A DNA stretch of 64,000 bases from assembly GCA_017541145.1 (NCBI GenBank), contig JAFXZT010000137.1:45078-109077 (forward strand), read 5' to 3'. This document shows positions 37,290-44,785 of the stretch, one piece after another. Under the pieces are notes generated by a model, which ran no database searches, was not told the origin of the DNA, and saw only the letters and a list, made by a program, of their open reading frames with translations. Positions within the stretch are counted from its first letter, which is position 1, and each line of letters begins with the position of its first letter. This DNA is from Bacteroidales bacterium (lineage in GTDB: Bacteria; Bacteroidota; Bacteroidia; Bacteroidales; UBA3824). Both the position numbers and the translations under genes were made by a program.

Positions 37290-38885
37290 ATGAAAGAGTT
37301 ACCTATTGGCATACAGACGTTCGACAAAATCATCAACAAGGATATGGTTTATGTCGATAAGACAGAATTGATTTTCAATTTGGTCAAGTTGAATTATGTT
37401 TTTCTTTCCCGTCCGCGAAGGTTCGGCAAATCGTTGCTAATTAGCACATTGCAGGCATATTTTGAGGGGAAGAAAGATTTATTCAAGGGTTGCAAAATCG
37501 AAAACCTTGAAACCCAATGGGAACAATATCCCGTGGTGACTTTGTCGTTTGCAAGTTGCAAATCGAACGATCTGGAGGTGATTGTCAGACACGTATCTAT
37601 TGAATTGTCCAAAGAAGAATTCAAATACGGACTTGCTGACAAGGTGGAAACATCCAAAGACAAGGATGCTCCTGACATTAATTTCAATGACAGATTTAAG
37701 AATATTATCGAATCCGCCTATCAACAGACCGGCAAACAGGTTGTTCTTCTTATCGACGAATACGATGCCCTGATGCTCAACACAATCACCGATTTAAAAG
37801 TTCAGGATGCTGTGCGCGTTCACATGAACAATCTCTTTTCGCCGATAAAAGATTTGGACCCGAAACTGAAATTTGTGTTCATAACGGGAATCACCAAACT
37901 GAGCCAAATGTCGATTTTCTCAACTCTCAACAATCTGTCAGACATAAGTTTGGATTCGCGGTATTGCACTCTTTGCGGCTTTACGGAAAAGGAAGTCCGC
38001 ACCGAACTAAAACCATACGTAGAGGCTTTTGCCGAAAAGTTAAAATGCAGTTTCGACGATGCCATCACAAGGCTCAAACAGCGTTATGACGGCTACAAGT
38101 TTTCTGACGAGGACGAAGGCGTTTTTAATCCGTACAGTCTTTTGAGGGCATTGGATTCAAAAGTTTTCAAAAATTATTGGGTTGAAACGGCGACACCTTC
38201 ATCGTTGATTTCGCTTTTAAGACAAGGCAAATCAGTAAAAATCAACGAATTGGAGGATATTTATATGAGTAGCGGACGTTTTGACACGCCCATCGAGCGG
38301 GTTACCGACATCGTGCCGTTCCTGTATCAAAGCGGATACTTGAGCATCAAGAGTTACGACCCCGATTTTGACCAATATGTCATTGGATTTCCCAACCGTG
38401 AGGTAAGATACGGATTTTCAGAAAGTTTAATCAAAAATTATATCGAGGAAGACATCGGCTTCAACAACGATATTTTCCGCCGCTCGGTGGTAACCGCCAT
38501 CAAGGAAGACAATCCCGAAATCCTTTTGCAACATCTCCAAGATTTCTTGTGCAAAATTCCATATCCTAACGATGCCGCTAACACCCCTGAATGGTATTAT
38601 CAAAACCTTTTGTATGCGATTTTGGCGACCTGCGGACTCAATGTTCAAACCGAAATCCGAACTTCCGACGGACGAATTGATTTTGTGTTGTTCTCGCCGA
38701 AATCAATTTTTCTTTTCGAGTTTAAACTCAACAAAACGGCGCAAGAAGCATTATCTCAAATCGACGAAAAAGATTACGCCCAAAAGTTCTCGTTTGAGGA
38801 CAGAAAAATTTGGAAAATCGGCGTGAACTTTTCAAGCGAAAAGAGGACTGTGAACGAGTGGAAGATTGAAAATCCGCAAATCTGA
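37290..38885 (+). CDS. AAA-ATPase-like / PD-(D/E)XK nuclease-like protein, copy 1
   Basis: 531 residues from ATG 37290 (start MKELPIGIQTF, as in copies 2 and 3). Walker A SRPRRFGKSLL near 40-50, Walker B VVLLIDEYDAL near 150, a sensor-like VFITGITKLSQMSIFS near 195, and a C-terminal PD-(D/E)XK_9-type core GRIDFVLFSP...FLFEFKLNK near 463-485. Copies 1 and 3 are almost identical over most of the protein, but in the stretch about 220-310 copy 1 matches copy 2 instead. The last four residues (NPQI) do not align with the other copies: they are encoded by a pstB-like tail fused to the 3' end. Role of the family unknown. Confidence 0.9.
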   Translation: MKELPIGIQTFDKIINKDMVYVDKTELIFNLVKLNYVFLSRPRRFGKSLLISTLQAYFEGKKDLFKGCKIENLETQWEQYPVVTLSFASCKSNDLEVIVRHVSIELSKEEFKYGLADKVETSKDKDAPDINFNDRFKNIIESAYQQTGKQVVLLIDEYDALMLNTITDLKVQDAVRVHMNNLFSPIKDLDPKLKFVFITGITKLSQMSIFSTLNNLSDISLDSRYCTLCGFTEKEVRTELKPYVEAFAEKLKCSFDDAITRLKQRYDGYKFSDEDEGVFNPYSLLRALDSKVFKNYWVETATPSSLISLLRQGKSVKINELEDIYMSSGRFDTPIERVTDIVPFLYQSGYLSIKSYDPDFDQYVIGFPNREVRYGFSESLIKNYIEEDIGFNNDIFRRSVVTAIKEDNPEILLQHLQDFLCKIPYPNDAANTPEWYYQNLLYAILATCGLNVQTEIRTSDGRIDFVLFSPKSIFLFEFKLNKTAQEALSQIDEKDYAQKFSFEDRKIWKIGVNFSSEKRTVNEWKIENPQI

Positions 38886-38906
38886 CCAAAAAGTATTTGA
38901 AGGGCG
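38868..38906 (+). pseudogene. Remnant of a pstB 3' end
   Basis: 38882-38906 matches the intact pstB tail at 58112-58136 in 23 of 25 bases; in that frame it reads LTKKYLKG, against LTKKYLQG in pstB. The weaker match upstream (AATCC...CAAA) supplies the last codons of nuclease copy 1. It suggests that a pstB gene once stood directly upstream of cysD. AGGGCG/CGCCCT (38901-38906 with 38921-38926) may form a hairpin. Confidence 0.55.
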
Positions 38907-38941
38907 TAGAGGATTTAACGCGCCCTCTTCCTAAAAAAAAC

Positions 38942-39017
38942 TGTAAAACTACACTTTCTAAAATGTAATATTCCACCTTCAAAAATGCATTTTACAATGA
39001 TATAATTCTGACTTTTG
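38942..39017 (+). promoter_or_regulatory. Shared two-site regulatory element and promoter of cysD (element A)
   Basis: Site 1 TGTAAAACTACA (38942-38953), site 2 TGTAATATTCCA (38964-38975), 22 bp apart; then 34 nt to a -7-like box GACTTTTG (39010-39017, one mismatch to TAnnTTTG). Each site fits the dyad TGnAA-nn-YTnCA. The same layout precedes cysH, pstS, pstC and pstA. Confidence 0.75.
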
Positions 39018-39040
39018 CAGCAAGAAAAATTTCATTGAAA

Positions 39041-39931
39041 ATGACACATTTAAACGAATTAGAAGCTGAATCAATTTATATTCTAAGGGAAACCGCAGCA
39101 CAGTTTCAACGTCCGGCAATTTTGTTTTCGGGCGGAAAAGATTCAATTGTGGTTACTCACTTGGCATACAAGGCGTTTTACCCTGCAAAACTGCCTTTCC
39201 CGCTCGTTCATATTGACACGGGACACAATTTTAAGGAAACTATCGAATACCGCGACAACCTCGTTAAAAAACTCGGTGCTGACCTCATCGTCGGCTCGGT
39301 TCAGGAGAGCATCGACAAGGGTCGCGTAAAGGAGGAAACAGGTTACAATGCTTCACGCAACGCATTGCAGACCACCACTTTGCTCGACACCATCGAAAGC
39401 AACAAATTCGACGCTTGCATTGGCGGAGCACGCCGCGACGAGGAAAAAGCGAGAGCGAAAGAACGTATTTTTTCACACCGTGACGAGTTCGGTCAATGGA
39501 ACCCTAAAAACCAACGTCCCGAACTTTGGAACATCTTCAACGGCAAGAAAAATCAGGGCGAACATTTCCGCGTCTTCCCGATTTCAAATTGGACTGAAAT
39601 GGACGTTTGGCAGTACATTTACAAAGAAAAAATCGAACTTCCGAGCCTCTATTACACCCACACCCGCAAATGTTTTTACCGCGACGGTCAGTGGCTCGCA
39701 GCCGAGGACTGCATCAAACGCCGCCCCGAAGAGGAAGTTGTGGAAAAGCAAGTACGCTGCCGCACCATCGGCGACATAACTTGCACAGGCTTAACGCTTT
39801 CCACTGCTCACACCATTGAAGACATCATAGCCGAAACCGCTGCAACACGCGTTACAGAACGTGGCGGACGCGCCGACGACAAACGCAGCGAAACCGCAAT
39901 GGAGGACAGAAAAATTAACGGCTATTTTTAG
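39041..39931 (+). CDS. cysD: Sulfate adenylyltransferase subunit 2
   Basis: 296 residues from ATG 39041 (the upstream TTG is not needed). CysD is the catalytic subunit of ATP sulfurylase; with the GTPase CysN it turns sulfate and ATP into APS. PP-loop FSGGKDSIVV near residues 29-38, then LVHIDTGHNFKE, the GGARRDEEKARAKER block, and RPELWNIFNG and FPISNWTEMDVWQYI. Followed by cysN after a gap filled with palindromes. Confidence 0.96.
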   Translation: MTHLNELEAESIYILRETAAQFQRPAILFSGGKDSIVVTHLAYKAFYPAKLPFPLVHIDTGHNFKETIEYRDNLVKKLGADLIVGSVQESIDKGRVKEETGYNASRNALQTTTLLDTIESNKFDACIGGARRDEEKARAKERIFSHRDEFGQWNPKNQRPELWNIFNGKKNQGEHFRVFPISNWTEMDVWQYIYKEKIELPSLYYTHTRKCFYRDGQWLAAEDCIKRRPEEEVVEKQVRCRTIGDITCTGLTLSTAHTIEDIIAETAATRVTERGGRADDKRSETAMEDRKINGYF

Positions 39932-39947
39932 TCGCTCGCCGCGTGGC

Positions 39948-40072
39948 GTTCTTTTTTGGAAAAAAGAACCAAAAAACTTTTATACTCGCACTTCGTGCGG
40001 ATTATCACTTAAACCGGCGAGCATAGCGAGCCGAATATAAAAATTTTCCGGTTCCCTTTTTTAAAAGGGAAC
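39948..40072. repeat. Array of palindromes between cysD and cysN
   Basis: In 125 bases: GTTCTTTTTT-GG-AAAAAAGAAC (39948-39969), CGCAC-TTC-GTGCG (39987-39999), an imperfect CGGC...GCCG palindrome near 40014-40033, and GTTCCCTTTT-TT-AAAAGGGAAC (40051-40072). The outer two share the GTTC.../...GAAC ends. The layout resembles the mobile or REP-like intergenic palindromic units of Bacteroidota; it lies inside the cysDN operon and could affect mRNA processing or partial termination. Confidence 0.6.
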
Positions 40073-40086
40073 AAAAAGACAAAAAT

Positions 40087-41349
40087 ATGGCAAACGGATA
40101 TTTAGATATGCAACTCCTGCGCTTTACGACGGCGGGGAGCGTTGACGACGGAAAATCGACTCTTATCGGACGACTTTTGTACGATTCAAAATCGATTTTC
40201 GAAGATCAGTTGGAGGCAGTGGAACAGGCTTCTAAAAGTCGTGGAAATGAGGATGTAAACCTCGCACTGTTGACCGACGGACTTAAAGCCGAACGTGAAC
40301 AGGGAATCACTATCGACGTGGCTTACAGATATTTTGCCACGCCCAAGCGCAAATTCATCATTGCCGACACTCCCGGGCACATTCAGTACACACGAAATAT
40401 GGTGACGGGTGCTTCAACGGCAGATTTGGCGATAATTTTGATTGACGCAAGACACGGCGTTATGGAACAGACTATCCGACATTCGTACATTGCAACGTTA
40501 CTCGGAATTTCGCGTATCGTGGTGTGTGTCAACAAGATGGACTTGGTTGATTTTTCAAAGGACGTTTTCGACAAAATCATTGTCGACTACAAAGAAATGT
40601 CAAAACACCTTGACATTCCCGACACGGATTTTATTCCAATAAGTGCAAAAAACGGCGATAATGTTGTCAACAAATCCGACAACACAGCTTGGTACACCGG
40701 CAAACCGCTTTTGGAATATTTGGAAACCGTGGAAATCAAAAAGTCTGAAAATCAGGAATTTCGTATGGCGGTTCAATATGTTGTCCGTCCGATTTCCGAC
40801 AAGTTTGCAGATTTCAGGGGTTATGCCGGACGAATTGCGCAGGGCGTCCTCCACATAGGCGACAAAATCAAGGTTTTGCCTTCGGGAACGGTGTCAACGG
40901 TGAAAGGAATTTACAACGGTACGCAGGAATTGAACGAGGCTCAGGAAGGCGAATCGGTAAACATCACCCTCAACGACGACATCGACATTTCGCGCGGGGA
41001 TTATCTCGTTGCCGACGATGGCAATTTGCCGAAGGTTGACAATCTGTTCGTTCTCAACATCTGTTGGTTCAACACTACGCCGATGCAACTCCGCAAAAAA
41101 TACATCGTCCGCCACGCCACGCAAGAGGTTCAGGGACTTTTTACGGCGATTGATTTCAAAACCGACATCTCCACGCAGGAGAAAATTCACGAGGTCAACG
41201 AACTGCAACTCAACGACATCGCACAGGTTCAACTCAAAACCGCCAATCCTTTGGTTTTTGAAAGTTACAAACAAAACAAAGTTTTGGGTTCGCTGATTTT
41301 CGTTGATCCGTTCAGTTTTGAAACCGTCGGAGCAGGAATGATCATTTAA
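40087..41349 (+). CDS. cysN: Sulfate adenylyltransferase subunit 1 (GTPase)
   Basis: 420 residues, an EF-Tu-like GTPase. G1 GSVDDGKST at 17-25 or so, the EREQGITIDVAYRYF switch, G3 DTPGHIQYTRNM, G4 NKMD. CysN regulates CysD by GTP hydrolysis. The length is that of CysN alone; there is no C-terminal APS kinase (CysC) domain. The last 44 bases occur again at 47633-47676. Nuclease copy 2 begins about 78 bases after the stop. Confidence 0.96.
   Translation: MANGYLDMQLLRFTTAGSVDDGKSTLIGRLLYDSKSIFEDQLEAVEQASKSRGNEDVNLALLTDGLKAEREQGITIDVAYRYFATPKRKFIIADTPGHIQYTRNMVTGASTADLAIILIDARHGVMEQTIRHSYIATLLGISRIVVCVNKMDLVDFSKDVFDKIIVDYKEMSKHLDIPDTDFIPISAKNGDNVVNKSDNTAWYTGKPLLEYLETVEIKKSENQEFRMAVQYVVRPISDKFADFRGYAGRIAQGVLHIGDKIKVLPSGTVSTVKGIYNGTQELNEAQEGESVNITLNDDIDISRGDYLVADDGNLPKVDNLFVLNICWFNTTPMQLRKKYIVRHATQEVQGLFTAIDFKTDISTQEKIHEVNELQLNDIAQVQLKTANPLVFESYKQNKVLGSLIFVDPFSFETVGAGMII
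41306..41349 (+). repeat. 44-bp direct repeat, first copy (cysN 3' end)
   Basis: The last 44 bases of cysN including the stop codon; 43 of 44 bases are identical to 47633-47676 (C41343 against T47670). The copies are 6327 bases apart and enclose nuclease copy 2, the DUF262 pair and a broken gene. Confidence 0.85.
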
Positions 41350-41390
41350 GAAAATTGGGCAAACTTTTGTCCCGTTTCGTAAAAAAAATG

Positions 41391-41425
41391 TATCTTTGCG
41401 GTTGAAGACGAAAAACTTTAACCGC
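41391..41425 (+). promoter_or_regulatory. Promoter box plus start-codon-proximal hairpin, nuclease copy 2
   Basis: TATCTTTG (41391-41398); stem GCGGTTGAAG (41398-41407), an 8-base loop, CTTTAACCGC (41416-41425). At the sixth stem pair this copy has U-A where copy 1 has G-U and copy 3 has A-U. ATG at 41427. Confidence 0.7.
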
Positions 41426-41426
41426 T

Positions 41427-43013
41427 ATGAGAGAGTTACCTATCGGCATACAGACGTTTTCGGAGATTGTCAACCGAAATTGCGTTTATGTGGACAAAAC
41501 CGAGTTGATTTACAAGATGGTTTCGTCCCAAAAATATATTTTTCTTTCCCGTCCGCGTAGATTTGGCAAATCGTTGCTAATTAGCACGTTACAGTCATAC
41601 TTCGAGGGCAGGAAAGATTTGTTCAATGGTTGCAAAATCAACGAACTTGATACCCAATGGATACAATATCCCGTTGTAACATTGAGTTTCGCTTCTTGCA
41701 AATCGGACAAGTTGGATGCGATTGTTAAATTTATTTCAATCACCTTGTCGGAACAAGAATTTAAATTCGGGCTTGTTGACCAAGTGGAATCATCAAAAGA
41801 CGATAAGGCTATTGATATTAATTTCAATGTTCGTCTTAGCAACATCGTCGATGCCGCCTATCAAAAAAACGGCAAACAAGTTGCCATCCTTATTGACGAG
41901 TACGATGCGCTGATGTTCAACACAATAACAGATTTGAAAACACAGGATGCGGTGCGTGTTCACTTGAACAATCTTTTTTCGCCGATTAAGGATTTGGACC
42001 CGAAACTCAAATTTGTGTTCATAACGGGAATCACAAAACTGAGCCAAATGTCGATTTTCTCAACGCTCAACAATCTGACTGACATAAGTTTGGATTCGCG
42101 TTACTGTACTCTTTGCGGCTTTACAGAAAACGAAGTCCGCACCGAACTCAAACCATACGTGGAGGATTTCGCCAACAAATTCAAATGCAATTTCGACGAT
42201 GCCATCGCAAGGCTCAAACAGCGTTACGATGGCTATAAATTCTCTGACGAGGACGAAGGCGTTTTTAATCCGTATAGTCTTTTAAGGGCTTTGGATTCAA
42301 AGGTTTTCAAAAATTATTGGGTTGAAACCGCCACACCTTCCTCTTTGTTGGCTTTGCTGCGCGAAAACGAAAACTTACAAATAGGTGATTTGGAAAGCGT
42401 TATGCTTAGTAGCGACTTTTTTGATACGCCGGTTGAGCGTGTTACCGACATTATTCCGTTGCTTTACCAAAGCGGTTACCTTTCGATAAAGAATTATGAT
42501 GCAGATTTTGATCAATATGAGATAGGTTTTCCAAATTCGGAAGTCAAGTTTGGATTCTTAAACACTTTGATGAAAAAATACGCCGTTGTTGACAATGGCA
42601 AGGAAAATTCGCTTTTCCGCCGCTCGGTGGTAACGTCCGTCAAGGAAGACAATCCCGAAATCCTATTGAAACAGTTGCAGGATTTTATGCGCAAAATTCC
42701 GTACCCCAACACCGCCGACACACCCGAATGGTACTATCAAAACCTTCTCTATGCCATTCTTGCCACCTGCGGCCTCAACGTCCAAACCGAAATCCGCACA
42801 TCCGACGGACGCATCGATTTTGTGTTGTTTTCGCCGAAATCAATTTTTATTTTCGAGTTTAAACTCAACAAATCCGCCGAAGAAGCATTATCGCAAATCG
42901 ATGAAAAACAATACGCAAATAAATACTCGTTTGACGACAGAAAAATTTGGAAAATCGGCGTAAACTTTTCAAGCGAAGAAAGGACTGTGGATGAGTGGAA
43001 GGTGGGGAAATAA
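41427..43013 (+). CDS. AAA-ATPase-like / PD-(D/E)XK nuclease-like protein, copy 2
   Basis: 528 residues, start MRELPIGIQTF. Walker A SRPRRFGKSLL, Walker B VAILIDEYDAL, nuclease core GRIDFVLFSP...FIFEFKLNK. It is the most divergent of the trio, but its 220-310 stretch (SRYCTLCGFTE, VRTELKPYV, KQRYDGYKFSDEDEGVFNP) is near identical to copy 1 and unlike copy 3. It lies just after the cysN 3' end and before the DUF262 pair. Confidence 0.9.
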   Translation: MRELPIGIQTFSEIVNRNCVYVDKTELIYKMVSSQKYIFLSRPRRFGKSLLISTLQSYFEGRKDLFNGCKINELDTQWIQYPVVTLSFASCKSDKLDAIVKFISITLSEQEFKFGLVDQVESSKDDKAIDINFNVRLSNIVDAAYQKNGKQVAILIDEYDALMFNTITDLKTQDAVRVHLNNLFSPIKDLDPKLKFVFITGITKLSQMSIFSTLNNLTDISLDSRYCTLCGFTENEVRTELKPYVEDFANKFKCNFDDAIARLKQRYDGYKFSDEDEGVFNPYSLLRALDSKVFKNYWVETATPSSLLALLRENENLQIGDLESVMLSSDFFDTPVERVTDIIPLLYQSGYLSIKNYDADFDQYEIGFPNSEVKFGFLNTLMKKYAVVDNGKENSLFRRSVVTSVKEDNPEILLKQLQDFMRKIPYPNTADTPEWYYQNLLYAILATCGLNVQTEIRTSDGRIDFVLFSPKSIFIFEFKLNKSAEEALSQIDEKQYANKYSFDDRKIWKIGVNFSSEERTVDEWKVGK

Positions 43014-43054
43014 TTATTATTCGGACACTTAACAAATATTAAAACAGCATAAAA

Positions 43055-44785
43055 ATGTCGAACACAAAACTCGAAACAAAATTAGTAGGCAACATCAGCG
43101 GCGACTTCTTTATTGCCGATTACCAACGAGGTTATCGGTGGAAAGAAGAAGTTGAAATGTTGCTCAACGATATATCAGAGATAGAAGAAGGCAAAAATTA
43201 TTGTCTCCAACCTATTGTGGTGAAGAATGTTGACGGTAAATATGAATTGATAGACGGTCAACAACGTCTTACCACATTGTATTTGATTCAAAAATTCACA
43301 AAGATATATCGACCAAAGATCCAAATTAAATACACTATTTCGTATGAAACGAGGGAGGACAGCAAAAACTTTCTTGAAAATTTAAATTTTGAATGCATTA
43401 ACGACAACCCACACAACATTGATGAATATTTTATCAATGAAGCCGCAACAATAATCAAAAATTGGTTTGAGAAATTCAACAATGAAAACCAACCAAAATA
43501 TACCGACGATGACGATGCCGCCAATGACATTCAAACAAAACTTAATAACAAAGTTCACGTAATTTGGTATGAAGTTGATGCCGAAGAAAATTCGACAAAA
43601 TTATTCACACGCTTGAATATCGGAAAAATACCGCTGACAAATGCAGAACTTGTAAAAGCCTTGTTTTTAAGTAGAAACAATGGGATTGACGACCAAAAAC
43701 AATTGGAAATTGCAACTCAGTGGGATATCATAGAAAAAGAACTCAGAAACGACAATTTGTGGTGTTTCATCACAAACGAAGACGTTGAAAACTATGCCAC
43801 AAGGATAGAATTGATTTTCAATCTGATGGCAAACAAAAAAAGTTCGGACAAAGAGCAATTTAGAACATTTTTCTATTTCAACGACAAGATTAAAGGCGAG
43901 AAAAACAAAGCGGACGTTTGGGAGGAGATAATGCGCTATTATCAAAAAATAAAAGAATGGCACGAAAATTTCGAAGTGTATCATAAAGTTGGATATCTCA
44001 TTGCAACAGAATCAATTACACTACAACAACTTCTTAACGAGTCCGTTGATAAAACAAAATCTGATTTCCAAATATCGTTAAACGAAAAAATCGCACAAAG
44101 CATAAACTTTAACAAAGCATACGCAGATTTGTCTTATGATAATGATAAAGCACAAATTGCTAAAATGCTACTTTTGTTCAATGTTGAAACCATCAGGCAA
44201 AAGAAGGATGATTTTATGCGGTTCCCATTTGAGAGGCACAAAAAAGAGTGTTGGAGTTTGGAACATATTCACGCGCAACATTCCGAAGGTTTGAACAAAG
44301 ATGAAGCAAGAAAAGAATGGCTTCTCAATCATAAACAATCTTTAATATCCCTTAAAGATGAGAAACTTAGCGACATTATTAGACGTTGCGACGAGTTGAT
44401 TTCAAAGATTGAGAATCCCAACGACAAATCGAATGTCGGCGACATCTTCGACCCTCTGTTTACAGATGTTGTAAAATGCCTTTCAGAAAACGGCGAAACC
44501 GAAGAAATTGATACTTTGGATAATATGGCGTTGCTGTCGACAAAAGACAACTCCACCCTAAATAATTCTACCTTTGACGTTAAGCGTAATAGAATTATTG
44601 CAATGGATCAAACAATTAACTATATTCCTGTTTGCACAAAAAGGGTATTCCTCAAATATTACACACAGTCCGCCGACAACCAACTCCATTTTTGGGGCAA
44701 AGCGGACAGAAAGGCATACATTCAAAATATGAATGACGTGCTAAAACCATATTTTGCTATTATCAACAAAACAATTGAATTATGA
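43055..44785 (+). CDS. DUF262 / DUF1524 (GmrSD-like) protein with HNH domain
   Basis: 576 residues. The N-terminal DUF262 domain, a ParB/Srx-like fold found in GmrS, has IADYQRGYRW at 20-29 and DGQQR at 67-71. The C-terminal part is DUF1524-like with a His-Me/HNH core SLEHIHAQHS (E403, H404, H406) and the second family block LDNMALLSTKDNSTLNN. GmrSD is a type IV restriction enzyme that cuts modified phage DNA. Its stop overlaps the start of the next DUF262 gene (ATGA), so the two are produced together. Base composition is AT-richer than the cys genes. Confidence 0.9.
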   Translation: MSNTKLETKLVGNISGDFFIADYQRGYRWKEEVEMLLNDISEIEEGKNYCLQPIVVKNVDGKYELIDGQQRLTTLYLIQKFTKIYRPKIQIKYTISYETREDSKNFLENLNFECINDNPHNIDEYFINEAATIIKNWFEKFNNENQPKYTDDDDAANDIQTKLNNKVHVIWYEVDAEENSTKLFTRLNIGKIPLTNAELVKALFLSRNNGIDDQKQLEIATQWDIIEKELRNDNLWCFITNEDVENYATRIELIFNLMANKKSSDKEQFRTFFYFNDKIKGEKNKADVWEEIMRYYQKIKEWHENFEVYHKVGYLIATESITLQQLLNESVDKTKSDFQISLNEKIAQSINFNKAYADLSYDNDKAQIAKMLLLFNVETIRQKKDDFMRFPFERHKKECWSLEHIHAQHSEGLNKDEARKEWLLNHKQSLISLKDEKLSDIIRRCDELISKIENPNDKSNVGDIFDPLFTDVVKCLSENGETEEIDTLDNMALLSTKDNSTLNNSTFDVKRNRIIAMDQTINYIPVCTKRVFLKYYTQSADNQLHFWGKADRKAYIQNMNDVLKPYFAIINKTIEL

